Source of the DNA: JACCTI01 sp038237435
GTDB taxonomy: Bacteria; Verrucomicrobiota; Verrucomicrobiia; Chthoniobacterales; UBA10450
Reading direction: 5' to 3'
Assembly: GCA_038237435.1 (NCBI GenBank)
Contig: JBBRYT010000013.1
Span: 1 to 64,000 of the forward strand
Length of the DNA: 64,000 nucleotides
Part shown: positions 42,958 through 51,854 of the stretch, one piece after another
How the letters are laid out: the number at the start of each line of letters is the position of its first letter
Position numbering within the stretch: the stretch's first letter is position 1
Notes under the pieces: model-generated
What the model saw: only the letters and a program-made list of their open reading frames with translations
Database searches by the model: none
Told to the model about the DNA's origin: nothing
Position numbers and translations under genes: made by a program

Positions 42958-44138
42958 TGATTTGCTGCCGCAGTCTTATTGCTGGCAAGGAAGCGTTGCA
43001 ACAATGGCTCGATGGTTTTTTCGATGGTGAAACGGTGCGTGATTCTTTCGCGGCCCGCGCGGCCCAGCTTAAGACGCAAATCCGGATCGCGAATTAATTT
43101 CAGGATTGCTGTGGCCAACGAGTCCGGATCGTTCGGTGGAACGAGCAATCCAGTTTCGTTGTGCACAACTAATTCGGGAATTCCGGCGACTGTGGTTGCA
43201 ACGACCGGCTTTGCGCTCGTCATCGCTTCGGCAATGACCGTCGGGAAAACATCGCTCGCGCCGTTCCGATCGACACGCGCGGCCAGAACGAAAATGTCGC
43301 AGTTGGCGAAAGCGTTTAGCACGTAATCCTGCGATTTTTCTCCGGCGAGCTGAACGCGTGCTTCGAGTTCGGGACGCAGCGGACCGTCGCCGATGATTTC
43401 CAACGAAAAATCTTCGCCGGCTAGTCTCTCGCAGGCGTCGAGCAGAACATCGAAACCTTTGAATTCAACAAGCCGGCCCACGCTGAGGACGCGTTTTTTT
43501 TCGTCGAACCGGGGTGAAGGAGCAGGGAATTTTTTCAGCTCGATGCCGTTATAGACGCGAAAGATTTTCGCGGCCGATTCCGGACAGCGCGCGCGCAAGA
43601 GATCGCGGCTGTAATCCGTCTCGGCGCCGACGAACTCGGCGTTCGCGCAAATTTCGCAGAGCAACTCTTCGTTGCCGAGGTCAGTCATGAAATCCTGACC
43701 GTGCGCGGTAAGGCTGAATGGAATCCCGCTGATCGCCTTGACGAAGAGTGCGGTATGCGCCGCGCGATTGGCAAAGTGAACATGAATGTGCGAAACGCCC
43801 TCGCGCTCAAAAAGTTCGACAAAGAAAAGCGCATTGCGCGCGCGCAGTTCCGCTTTGTATTCCGGCCCGTATTGTTTCTCCTGACGCTCGATCAGCTCGC
43901 TCGGCCAGCGTCCCGCGCGTTTCGCTTTCTTGACGAGCTTTTCGAGATGGGATTTCTCGGACGCGTAATGAACGGGCGCATGCAGTCGTTTCAGATATTC
44001 GTGCCGCAGTTCGGTCTTTGGCGGATACATCGAGGCCACGGTGAGTTCGATGCCGCGCCGCTCCAGTTCGAGCATTTCCGCGTCGCAAAACGTCTGCGAC
44101 AGCACCGGATAACGCGAATAAAGATAGCCGAGTCGCAC
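42954..44138 (-). CDS. Group 4 glycosyltransferase (GT-B)
   Basis: 394 residues. An N-terminal acceptor domain begins MRLGYLYSRYPVLSQTFCDAEM, and the C-terminal domain has VLSVGRLVEFKGFDVLLDA, LEIIGDGPLRPELE and the donor-site segment FPTVIAEAMTSAKPVVATTVAGIPELV. It transfers a sugar from a nucleotide donor in exopolysaccharide or O-antigen synthesis. Cotranscribed with rmlA, which supports a deoxysugar-containing surface glycan. Confidence 0.88.
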   Translation of the reverse strand: MRLGYLYSRYPVLSQTFCDAEMLELERRGIELTVASMYPPKTELRHEYLKRLHAPVHYASEKSHLEKLVKKAKRAGRWPSELIERQEKQYGPEYKAELRARNALFFVELFEREGVSHIHVHFANRAAHTALFVKAISGIPFSLTAHGQDFMTDLGNEELLCEICANAEFVGAETDYSRDLLRARCPESAAKIFRVYNGIELKKFPAPSPRFDEKKRVLSVGRLVEFKGFDVLLDACERLAGEDFSLEIIGDGPLRPELEARVQLAGEKSQDYVLNAFANCDIFVLAARVDRNGASDVFPTVIAEAMTSAKPVVATTVAGIPELVVHNETGLLVPPNDPDSLATAILKLIRDPDLRLKLGRAGRERITHRFTIEKTIEPLLQRFLASNKTAAANQ

Positions 44139-44150
44139 TCGGTTTCGGGT

Positions 44151-44468
44151 CTACGAAAACTGGACGTCTTTGCCCGGATCCATTTCGAAATCGAGCGCGA
44201 TCGTGTCGGCCACGTTCGGCTTGATCACGTCTTCCATGAATTTCACGTAGATCGGGTCCTCGCAAAAAATATCGTATTTGTCCATCGACTCGAAATCGAT
44301 CGCGATGAAAAACGGCCACGGCATGTCGGGCTTGATGCGCTTGCCGCATTTGATGCTGAGCACTTCGGGAATCTTCAAGAGCTGCATGCGCGTGTTCATC
44401 ATCATCTCTTCCACGCGCGCGGGCGTGACCTCGGGTTTGAGTTTGAAGAGTCCGACGTGGTGCACCAT
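44151..44468 (-). CDS. Dabb-domain (stress-responsive A/B barrel) protein
   Basis: 105 residues. MVHHVGLFKLKPEVTPARVEE begins the ferredoxin-like alpha/beta barrel, ending with HDPIY-like segment CEDPIYVKFMEDVIKPNV. Dabb proteins are dimeric, of diverse or unknown function. It lies 12 bases from the glycosyltransferase start, same strand. Confidence 0.8.
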   Translation of the reverse strand: MVHHVGLFKLKPEVTPARVEEMMMNTRMQLLKIPEVLSIKCGKRIKPDMPWPFFIAIDFESMDKYDIFCEDPIYVKFMEDVIKPNVADTIALDFEMDPGKDVQFS

Positions 44469-44554
44469 GGCGTGTAAGGTTTAGGCGGAGAAGAAGAGTC
44501 GCGCAAGCGGGAAACCCGCATCGATTTCCTACGAAATCGTCAGGCGCCTCGCGG

Positions 44555-44926
44555 CTATTTTTTGAAGTCGAGCGCGCCTTTTTTCAGCGCGTAAACGTAG
44601 CCGACCATCAGGATGGAAACGAAGCTGAGCATGCTCCAAAGAATCCCTTTACTGTGCACGATCGACTCTTTGTAAACGGCGGCCCACGGATACATGAAAA
44701 CGATTTCCAGGTCGAAAAGAATGAAGAGCATCGCGACCAGGTAAAACTTCACGCTGAAACGTGGCTGGGCTTCGCCCTGCCCCACCATGCCGCATTCGTA
44801 AGCGGAATCTTTCACAGGATTGCGCCGGCCGGCTTTGCCTAACAGGACGCTCACAAGCAACGCCGAGACGGCGAATCCGATCGCCACCAGGATGTGGAGC
44901 AGGACCGGAAGATAATCGCGGATCAT
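44555..44926 (-). CDS. nuoA: NADH-quinone oxidoreductase subunit A
   Basis: 123 residues, three helices. KDSAYECGMVGQGEAQPRFSVKFYLVAMLFILFDLE is the conserved NuoA loop and helix. NuoA is part of the membrane arm of complex I. No nuoB or other complex I gene is adjacent, so it is either a lone copy or the operon lies elsewhere. GCCTAACAGG at 44837 is a one-to-two-mismatch copy of the dispersed motif. Confidence 0.9.
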   Translation of the reverse strand: MIRDYLPVLLHILVAIGFAVSALLVSVLLGKAGRRNPVKDSAYECGMVGQGEAQPRFSVKFYLVAMLFILFDLEIVFMYPWAAVYKESIVHSKGILWSMLSFVSILMVGYVYALKKGALDFKK

Positions 44927-44948
44927 GTTGCGACTTCCGGTCGCTTTC

Positions 44949-45278
44949 CTATTTAGCCGCTGTTACAACCGGCTGAGCCGGGATATGGCCGTTTTGCAGC
45001 TGGATCGCTTGCTTCAAGGCGGATGGCAAACCTTTGTACTTCTTGCCATCCTTCTTCACCGCGCCACGCGAGACCAGATTCTGAAGTTTTTCATACGCGC
45101 GCAGGCGTAGCATTTCCTCCCCGCCACTAGCCGCATTTCGCGCACGCAAGTTTTCGTGCACGAGATCGAAAAGCTGCTTGAACTCGAAAGACGCCCGGCG
45201 AGAAAGAACTGCGACCAATTCTTCGGTCACGAGATCAGGAACACGACGGGAAAACGCATTTTTCTTCAGGATGGCCAT
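44949..45278 (-). CDS. Small hypothetical protein upstream of nuoA
   Basis: 109 residues from ATG 45278. Basic and helical: RRVPDLVTEELVAVLSRRA, FKQLFDLVHENLRARN, RLRAYEKLQNLVSRGAVKK, then KKYKGLPSALKQAIQ. The last part has the look of a winged-helix remnant. Family not recognised; located 22 bases before nuoA in the same direction. Confidence 0.6.
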   Translation of the reverse strand: MAILKKNAFSRRVPDLVTEELVAVLSRRASFEFKQLFDLVHENLRARNAASGGEEMLRLRAYEKLQNLVSRGAVKKDGKKYKGLPSALKQAIQLQNGHIPAQPVVTAAK

Positions 45279-45305
45279 AAGACCGCAAAACATAACATAT
45301 TCGCG

Positions 45306-45452
45306 CTGAGAATCAGTAAATTTATCGCTTTAGCCGAACAAATCCGGCTCGAGCTAGTTGAACCTCAGAAGCAAACCTTGCGCGCCCGAAAATTGCGTCA
45401 AATCGACTCACTTGACGAGACAGAAATCGCCGAAAATTATCGAGAATTATAG
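45306..45452 (+). CDS. Possible tiny ORF, uncertain start
   Basis: A 48-residue helical reading frame (AEQIRLELVEPQKQTLRA, LRQIDSLDETEIAENYREL) ends at TAG 45452. There is no ATG in frame; CTG 45306 is the only plausible start here. It may be a remnant or chance. Confidence 0.22.
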   Translation: MRISKFIALAEQIRLELVEPQKQTLRARKLRQIDSLDETEIAENYREL

Positions 45453-47146
45453 AGATTCTTACCGATGGTCGCTCCCGCGCCAAGGACTCCTATTGCTTCG
45501 AAAAGCGAAATCGGACCGACCGACTCCATTATATACCCGTTATTTTCGTAGCGTTGAATGAGCGTGAGCGGGCTCAAGTGTTTCGTCACGATTTCGGGTT
45601 CCGGTAATTTTCCCAGATCGACGGTATCCCCGATATTCGGCATGAATGCGGCCGCCATGATCAACATTGGCCGCAAGGCCGCATCTAGCCGCCCGTAAAG
45701 CAGCGCGGTATCCACATAGACGAACAAGTCTTCCCCTGCAGGCAGCGCGCGTTCGGCCGCTTTGAAGGTATCCGAGTCGGTCAGGTTGGAGCCGCGTGTC
45801 GCGCCGCGTTTCATGATGTTCTCGACACCCGCTAGATCATGTCCGCCGATCAGACGATCATTCGAAAGCGCTATCGTTGCCGCGATCGGTAACATCGGGT
45901 TCGCGGGCGGTTGCGAAAAATATTGGACGCCATCCTTTTCCGAACGCGTCCACGGCTGCTCTTCGCTCATCGCGCCAACGATTTTGCCCACGAGCTCATT
46001 CGCTTTCGCAAAATCTTTCACCGGTAGGGTTGCAAAAAACATTGGGATGCGTGCGTTCGCATTCCACTCGCCGATAAATCCTATTTCCGTTCCAAACGCG
46101 GCTTTGAAAGATTCGGTCGTCACGCCGCTTGCGCTCAGAGCGCCGATGACATGTTGCGTCACCGCAGGCAGACCGGGAATCGCCGCGCCCGGCGCTGTCG
46201 GCAGTTGATGAGGAATTTTGAGAAACCCCGCCGCGTAGAAAATTGCGTCACGCGTCGCGAGCGAGAGCGACGCGCGCGTGAGTTCGCCTTCTTCGGCTTT
46301 CGGCATCTCAACGAAAACGAGGTCGCGAATTTTTCCGTTTTCGAAGGTGGTAGCGGCAGAGATCGTGTGAATTTTTCGCAAAAGCGTGAAGCGATCGCTA
46401 CTGATGTTATCTTTTGCGAGTTCACTCGTTAGGCTCTCGAAATATTTATCGACCCGCGCATAAGCGCGCGCTGCATATACCGCGGGCAGATGCTTCGACG
46501 CCGCGATGAAATTTTCATCGACGGCTAATGTGCTGGCAGAATCTTTCAGCCGTCCATCCGCGCGATCGAGGAGGGTCTCGACGGTGGCCACGTCATTACC
46601 CGCGAAAAACCAAATACCGTCATAGACCGTCGCGATGGTCAATTCGCCTTCGTGGGCGACTTCTATCCTGTGCGATTGGTAATCGACTGTCTGATGCTGC
46701 GTGAACGGTGAATGCAGGTGCATGTGGTCACGCCATTCGCCGATGATCTTTTCCACCTTCTCTTCACCGCCTTTGAAACGAAAACCGGCCAGCATTTTCG
46801 ACTGCTTCTTTTCCCACGAGGTAATGGCGAAGAAAGCGTCCTTGATTTCCAGCGGTTCAATCTCTCCCAGCTTCTGTTGCATCGTGCCGGTCTTCGGCAT
46901 TTTCGTCAGCGGCTTCTGCAGAAAATCCTGCATGGCCGGCTCGCGCCATAGTTTGTAAATGTCGCTCTCGTGAAACTTCGCGCGTGCGCCATTCACATCG
47001 GGCACGTGCACGAACGCGAGCGTTTCTTTCGGCAAAAGCGCGCTCACCGCCGCGCTCGAGGTGCGAACCGATCCACCATGTTTAGCCAGCCAAATACCGC
47101 CGGCGGCCAGCGCAGCGAAAACAATGACCAGAAGAAGCTTTTTCAT
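45437..47146 (-). CDS. Exported protein of unknown function, DUF3352-like
   Basis: 569 residues with an N-terminal anchor (about 3-20) and an extracytoplasmic region starting ALLPKETLAFVHVPDV, a phrase typical of DUF3352-like periplasmic proteins that recur in this phylum. Several repeats of the pattern FFAGNDVATVETLLDRADG and RLIGGHDLAGVENIMKRG suggest duplicated domains. No catalytic motif. CTCGTTAGGC at 46425. Confidence 0.6.
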   Translation of the reverse strand: MKKLLLVIVFAALAAGGIWLAKHGGSVRTSSAAVSALLPKETLAFVHVPDVNGARAKFHESDIYKLWREPAMQDFLQKPLTKMPKTGTMQQKLGEIEPLEIKDAFFAITSWEKKQSKMLAGFRFKGGEEKVEKIIGEWRDHMHLHSPFTQHQTVDYQSHRIEVAHEGELTIATVYDGIWFFAGNDVATVETLLDRADGRLKDSASTLAVDENFIAASKHLPAVYAARAYARVDKYFESLTSELAKDNISSDRFTLLRKIHTISAATTFENGKIRDLVFVEMPKAEEGELTRASLSLATRDAIFYAAGFLKIPHQLPTAPGAAIPGLPAVTQHVIGALSASGVTTESFKAAFGTEIGFIGEWNANARIPMFFATLPVKDFAKANELVGKIVGAMSEEQPWTRSEKDGVQYFSQPPANPMLPIAATIALSNDRLIGGHDLAGVENIMKRGATRGSNLTDSDTFKAAERALPAGEDLFVYVDTALLYGRLDAALRPMLIMAAAFMPNIGDTVDLGKLPEPEIVTKHLSPLTLIQRYENNGYIMESVGPISLFEAIGVLGAGATIGKNLYNSR

Positions 47147-47173
47147 GCGGAGGAACTTTAAGCGCGGTTGTCT

Positions 47174-48067
47174 TTAGGCGCGCGGATGAAATTTCCGATG
47201 CACCGCTTTCAGCCGCTGTTGGTCGACGTGCGTGTAAACTTGTGTGGTCGAGATGTCCGCATGCCCGAGCATTTCCTGAATGATGCGCAGATCGGCGCCG
47301 TTGCCCAACAAATGCGTGGCGAAGCTGTGCCGTAATAGATGCGGATAGATGTTCGCTTCCAAGCCGGAATGCCGCGCGCGTTCCTTCACGATTTGCCATA
47401 GGCGCGCCGTTGTTAGTTTCGTTCCTCGAGCCGATAGAAAAATTTCGCTACCCGACTTTGGCCTAACGAGTCCTGGCCGTTCGCCGGAAAGATAAGCCCC
47501 GATCGCTTCACAGGCCTTGCTGCCGATCGGGACCAAGCGGGTCTTATTTCCTTTTCCGGTAACACGCAGAATGCGCTCTTCCAGATTTAGATTCTCCAGG
47601 CGCGCATTCGCCAGCTCGGATATGCGCAGTCCACTCGCATAAAGCAGCTCGATGATCGCCCGGTCGCGCAACCCGCGCGGCTGGGCGGTGTTAATGCTCT
47701 CGATCAACTGTTGCACCTGCAATTCATTCAACGTCTCCGGCAGATAGCGTTCGATCCGCGGCAAAGTCAGGACCTCGGTCGGATCGCGCGCGATCACACC
47801 TTTCGCGAGCAGGAAACGAAAGAAAATCTTCAAGGCCACCACGACCAGCTTGATCGAGGAGGCAGCCAATCCTTTTTGTTTCCGGGTTGCGAGGTAGTCA
47901 CTAATCAATGGCAGCGTCACTTTGCGCGGCGCAGTGATTTCGCGCGCCTTCGAGCACCAATCCGCAAACTCGCTCAGCGAACGACGTGTCGAGAGCTGAT
48001 AGTTGTCCGAAAGCCCGCGTTCCGTCGCGAGGAAACGGATGAACCGGTCGATTTCCTGCTCCATCAA
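47174..48067 (-). CDS. xerD: Tyrosine recombinase XerD
   Basis: 297 residues. An N-terminal SAM-like domain is followed by the catalytic domain with R148 (GLRISELAN), K172, H243-x2-R246 (HLLRHSFATH), H269 and Y278 (YTHV). Length and sequence fit XerD, which resolves chromosome dimers at dif with XerC. It lacks the extra motif typical of integron integrases, so it is not the integrase for the cassette array. GCCTAACGAG lies at 47461. Confidence 0.9.
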   Translation of the reverse strand: MMEQEIDRFIRFLATERGLSDNYQLSTRRSLSEFADWCSKAREITAPRKVTLPLISDYLATRKQKGLAASSIKLVVVALKIFFRFLLAKGVIARDPTEVLTLPRIERYLPETLNELQVQQLIESINTAQPRGLRDRAIIELLYASGLRISELANARLENLNLEERILRVTGKGNKTRLVPIGSKACEAIGAYLSGERPGLVRPKSGSEIFLSARGTKLTTARLWQIVKERARHSGLEANIYPHLLRHSFATHLLGNGADLRIIQEMLGHADISTTQVYTHVDQQRLKAVHRKFHPRA

Positions 48068-48247
48068 TACCGCAAGCTTCCAGTTTGCAATTCGCGCGCA
48101 AGTTTGAACAACAACCTACCTCGCAGCGTCTCATCGAGTGACGCATCCGATATTCCCACCATGACGAACTACTTTGTGACATCGGATCAAGTGCGCTGCG
48201 GCGATTGACAAAGAGAGACCGATTATCCGAACGTTAAATACAAGAAG

Positions 48248-49006
48248 ATGAGCCTCGACCTAAACACGCTCTTAAACGACTGGCCGCACGAACCTGGTGC
48301 GATCAAAGTGCGCAAGATTCTCGGCCTCGATGGGCGCGAGAAGCTGCAGTTACGCATCGATCTCGGCATGCTGCAGATGGAAATGAGCGGCCGGCCTGAT
48401 GGGCGCCGTCCACACAATTGCGAATCGCTGCTGCAATATCATCAACGCCGCGCCGTGCGCGCCGAGGGGCGTGGCGAAGGCTATGAGCTCTCGCCCGAAG
48501 AATGCAACGAGCTGCAGCAGGAAGGCATTCAGTATTACCATCGTTATCTGAGTCTCTTTCAGATCAACGATTTTCAGGCAGTCATTCGCGACACTGCGCG
48601 TAACCTCGAGCTGTTCGATTTTGTTGCCGAACACACCGAGCGCGAGGAAGTGGCCTGGAGCTTCCAGCAGTTCAAGCCATACGTGCTCATGATGAACACG
48701 CGGGCCAAGGCTTCCATCTTTCTCGGTGAGGGAAAATTCGGCGAAGCTATGAGCGAAATCGAGCATGGCCGCGATGGCATCGAAGATTTCTTCGAGCAAT
48801 CGAACTTCCCCGAGCTGGCGCAGAAAAGCTCCGAGATCGCGTTTCTCGAAGAGTGGCTCGAAGAAGTCCGGGCCAAGCGCCCGCTCTCTAAACTGGAAAT
48901 CATGCAGCGCGAAATGGAAGTCGCGATCAAAGACGAAATGTATGAGCGCGCCGCTGAACTGCGCGACGCGATCCAGCGGCTGAAGACTTCCGAGAGCAGA
49001 GTGTAG
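48248..49006 (+). CDS. UVR-domain protein
   Basis: 252 residues. The C-terminus EMEVAIKDEMYERAAELRDAI is a UVR (UvrB/UvrC) helical hairpin, used in proteins such as McsA and ClpC adaptors for protein contacts. The N-terminal domain is recurrent in this phylum but I cannot name it. Possible role in stress proteolysis or DNA repair contacts. It is divergent from xerD. Confidence 0.65.
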   Translation: MSLDLNTLLNDWPHEPGAIKVRKILGLDGREKLQLRIDLGMLQMEMSGRPDGRRPHNCESLLQYHQRRAVRAEGRGEGYELSPEECNELQQEGIQYYHRYLSLFQINDFQAVIRDTARNLELFDFVAEHTEREEVAWSFQQFKPYVLMMNTRAKASIFLGEGKFGEAMSEIEHGRDGIEDFFEQSNFPELAQKSSEIAFLEEWLEEVRAKRPLSKLEIMQREMEVAIKDEMYERAAELRDAIQRLKTSESRV

Positions 49007-49075
49007 AGGCGGGTGTCCTCCCCCGCACATTTTCGCGATTGCGGCTGAGACAGCCGCCACTGCACAATCAGCTTC

Positions 49076-49711
49076 GTGAGTAATCCTAGCTTCATCGAGC
49101 GCAAAGAAAATTTCGCGCGCAAGATGGCGGGCAGGGCCAAGCCGACAGTCCGCTCGGTCGATCGTCTCCCGCCCGGACAACATCTCACGCCCGGCTTTCC
49201 TGTCTTGGATCTCGGCATCAAACCCGAGGTCTCGTTAGCCGACTGGCGACTCGAGATCGGCGGCGCGGTCGAGAATCCGAAGACCTTTACCTGGGAAGAA
49301 TTCGATGCTCTGCCGCAGTTCGAAGACATGAGCGATTTCCACTGTGTTACTACCTGGAGCAAGTACGACGTGAAGTGGACCGGCGTGGCCTTCTTCACCA
49401 TTGCCGAACTCGTTAGGCCAAAGCCTGAAGCTAAACACGTCCTCTTCTCCAGCTACGACGGTTATACCACTAACGTTCGCCTCGAAGACGTCATGGACGA
49501 CGACGTCCTCATCGCGACTAAGTATGAGGGCAAACCGCTCCCACGCGATCACGGCGGCCCGGCCCGCGTCATCATTCCCAAGCTTTATGCCTGGAAAGGC
49601 GCCAAATTCATTCGCGCGATCGAATTTGTCGCGGAAGACAAACCCGGCTTCTGGGAAGTGCGCGGCTACAGCAACACCGCCGATCCTTGGACCGAGGATC
49701 GGTTCTCGTGA
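49076..49711 (+). CDS. Molybdopterin oxidoreductase, sulfite-oxidase fold
   Basis: 211 residues from GTG 49076. DFHCVTTWSKYDVKWTGV carries the Cys that ligates molybdenum in sulfite oxidase/YedY proteins, and GGPARVIIPKLYAWKGAKF is the conserved cofactor-binding segment. No signal peptide and no heme domain are seen, so it is a short cytoplasmic member; substrate unknown. CTCGTTAGGC at 49409 reads in frame as ELVRP. Confidence 0.85.
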   Translation: MSNPSFIERKENFARKMAGRAKPTVRSVDRLPPGQHLTPGFPVLDLGIKPEVSLADWRLEIGGAVENPKTFTWEEFDALPQFEDMSDFHCVTTWSKYDVKWTGVAFFTIAELVRPKPEAKHVLFSSYDGYTTNVRLEDVMDDDVLIATKYEGKPLPRDHGGPARVIIPKLYAWKGAKFIRAIEFVAEDKPGFWEVRGYSNTADPWTEDRFS

Positions 49712-49724
49712 AGCGGAATAAGAG

Positions 49725-49816
49725 GGGAAACATCGAACATCCAACGTCGAACACCGAACCTCGAAGGCAGACTACTTGGGCATTCGATGTTCGATGTTGG
49801 ATGTTCGATGTTTCCC
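49725..49816. repeat. Palindromic NIEHPTSN-type repeat
   Basis: Two 34-bp arms, 49725-49758 and 49783-49816, are near-perfect inverses (GGGAAACATCGAACATCCAA against its complement) with a 24-base loop. Translated, the left arm gives NIEHPTSN and the right WMFDV. Such palindromes occur in many Verrucomicrobiota genomes. The right arm supplies the ATG of the next gene. Confidence 0.85.
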
Positions 49817-50718
49817 GACCCCTGGGTTTCCTCATTTTCGCACTTGTGGCCTCGGTCCGCGCAGATTTTCGCGAGTTCCAAAAAATACCGACTAACGACT
49901 CGTTAGGCAGTGCGCTCCTCCAATCCGCGGAGGCGGCATCCAAAGAATTTCCGCAGCTCACGCCGGATAGCCTGGCCCTGAGTGTTATCGATCTAACCAA
50001 ATTCGAAACACCGACCCGCGCCGACTACCATGGCGACGCGCCCTTCTATCCGGCTTCTGTCATCAAACTCTTCGTCATGGCGGAAGTCTTTCATCAAGGT
50101 AAATATTCGCCAGAGATCGAGCGCGCCCTGCGCGAAATGATTCACGTTTCCGATAACGATGCTACCGCCTACCTCATCGACGTCTTTACTAAGACCACCG
50201 CCGGTCTGGAGCTGGAAGGCGAAGCTCTCGAGGACTTCATCGACCGCCGTCGCGTCATTAACCGATACTTCGACTCGTTAGGTTATCACATCAGCGCGAT
50301 GATGAAGCCGTGGAGCTTTGGCCCTTACGGGCGCGAAATGCAGTTGTTAGGGGCGAACAAAGAAAACCGCAACCAAGCCAGCGCCAACTCCATCGCCTCG
50401 CTGCTTTACTGGATCGTTAAGAAACGTGCCATCACCGTCGAAGCTTCCGATGCAATGATGTCGCTGCTCGAGAGACCGCTCGACCCGCCGCGCGCCGACG
50501 AGAACCAGGTGAAAGATTTCTTCGGCGAATCGCTTCCTGCGGGCTCCAAACTCTGGTCCAAGTCGGGGGAAACCAGCGAAGTGCGGCATGACGCCGCCTA
50601 CGTCGAACTACCTAACGGAAAGAAGTTTATCATCGTCATCCTCACACGCGCCGGAGAGGAAAAGCGGTTGCTGCCCGTATTCGGAGCTTACTTCTTAAAG
50701 AACGTCTCTGGACCTTAG
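49801..50718 (+). CDS. Class A beta-lactamase-fold serine hydrolase
   Basis: 305 residues from ATG 49801, which lies within the palindromic repeat and begins a signal peptide (PLGFLIFALVASVRA). Motifs: S86-V-I-K89, S117-D-N119 and K254-S-G256, the three active-site elements of class A beta-lactamases/PBP-like transpeptidases. The omega-loop Glu could not be identified, so penicillinase activity is uncertain and it may be a peptidoglycan-binding relative. A longer in-frame start upstream would read through the repeat. Confidence 0.8.
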   Translation: MFDVSRPLGFLIFALVASVRADFREFQKIPTNDSLGSALLQSAEAASKEFPQLTPDSLALSVIDLTKFETPTRADYHGDAPFYPASVIKLFVMAEVFHQGKYSPEIERALREMIHVSDNDATAYLIDVFTKTTAGLELEGEALEDFIDRRRVINRYFDSLGYHISAMMKPWSFGPYGREMQLLGANKENRNQASANSIASLLYWIVKKRAITVEASDAMMSLLERPLDPPRADENQVKDFFGESLPAGSKLWSKSGETSEVRHDAAYVELPNGKKFIIVILTRAGEEKRLLPVFGAYFLKNVSGP

Positions 50719-50772
50719 TTAGAAATAATTACTTGCCGCGAACTGCGCGACCGGTTTTACGTAGTAACCGGC

Positions 50773-51123
50773 ATGCGATTGTTGATTGAGATTTTAGTGG
50801 TGGCTGCTCTTATCGCGCTCGGCTGGGAAAAGTCCTATCGTCAAACGCTCGGCGAAGTTCCGGTAGTAGGGAGCTACTTTGCTAGCCAGAAGGTCGAACC
50901 AAAGGCAACAGCACGACGAACGATTGCCACGCAGCCTTCAACTGGAGGTCAGCCAATAACGGCTCGGCATAGCGATTCGCTTTTCGATCCGAGTCACCGA
51001 ACTGTTCTGGACAAGCCCATCGATCCGGCTAACAAGACCTTTACCGGTCACATACTTTATAAAGACGAAGCAGGTAAATCCTACTGGCTAGATGCCCAGG
51101 GTCAGCGCCACTACGAGCCGTAG
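50773..51123 (+). CDS. Small anchored or exported hypothetical protein
   Basis: 116 residues: one N-terminal hydrophobic segment (MRLLIEILVVAALIALGW), a Thr/Ala-rich linker and a C-terminal part ending GHILYKDEAGKSYWLDAQGQ. Family not recognised. Convergent with the next gene. Confidence 0.55.
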   Translation: MRLLIEILVVAALIALGWEKSYRQTLGEVPVVGSYFASQKVEPKATARRTIATQPSTGGQPITARHSDSLFDPSHRTVLDKPIDPANKTFTGHILYKDEAGKSYWLDAQGQRHYEP

Positions 51124-51194
51124 CTGGCGCGCGTCTCCGCCGTTTGGAGTCATAGTCAGAATTGTCGATTCGTTGTTTCGAAGAACCGATACGG

Positions 51195-51854
51195 TTAACC
51201 GTAATCAGGCAGGACGATTCCATTTAGGCTGCCGTCTGGCTTGTCGAAAATTATTACTAAGAAGGAACCGCTTTCGGCAGCAGTGAAGTCTACTATTGAT
51301 ATGCCGCCGCTTTCGATCTTAGCGGCTCCGCGACTAATTTCGTCCGCAGCCACACTGCGCAGGGCGGAAAGAGACATAGGTTGGCCATTCACTGTGATCT
51401 CGGCCGTAGGTCGCGCTGAAACATATAGATAGTAGAAGTGCTTGCCCTTGTTACGCGGAGCATTGGACTGGGGGAAGATCTGGAGTTGTGGAACTGGCTT
51501 CCGGGTTATTGGGTCCAGAACCCATTTGCTGTAAGCAATCAACGTGGTGGCAGAGTTTGGCTGCATCATCACAGAGGCTTCCGCCGGCTTGAGGCTGCCG
51601 CCGGAAGCAATGACTCGATGGGAACCTGATAGAATCCCAATTGCGCCTGTGCTTTCACCCGAAGCGAAACCGTCCGGCCGCAGTTTTGTTCCATCAATGG
51701 TAAACAAAATCTTGTCCGGCAATCCCGAGGCGTTAGCGAAATGAAAAGCAGCCTGTGGCGGAGATGCCTGACCTAGACTGGACGCGACAGCAACCCAGAA
51801 CTGCGTCACCAAAATCGCGGCTATCCTTGCGTTACAGAGGTAGTTGAGCTTCAT
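51195..51854 (-). CDS. Exported protein downstream of Verru_Chthon cassette
   Basis: 219 residues from ATG 51854, which starts a signal peptide (AAILVTQFWVAVASSLGQA). The mature domain has short beta strands (DKILFTIDGTKLRPDGF, YYLYVSARPTAEITVNGQP), possibly a small immunoglobulin-like fold. Overlap of 23 bases with the upstream gene suggests one operon. Family not recognised; related genes may accompany such cassettes elsewhere. Confidence 0.6.
   Translation of the reverse strand: MKLNYLCNARIAAILVTQFWVAVASSLGQASPPQAAFHFANASGLPDKILFTIDGTKLRPDGFASGESTGAIGILSGSHRVIASGGSLKPAEASVMMQPNSATTLIAYSKWVLDPITRKPVPQLQIFPQSNAPRNKGKHFYYLYVSARPTAEITVNGQPMSLSALRSVAADEISRGAAKIESGGISIVDFTAAESGSFLVIIFDKPDGSLNGIVLPDYG

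Noticed and set aside
47174..48067. XerD as the integron integrase
   Set aside because: Length and motifs are those of XerD, and it is 38 kb from the array on the wrong side.
49687..49800. Longer start of the beta-lactamase-fold protein reading through the palindrome
   Set aside because: It would place repeat-encoded peptides before the signal peptide; ATG 49801 is simpler.
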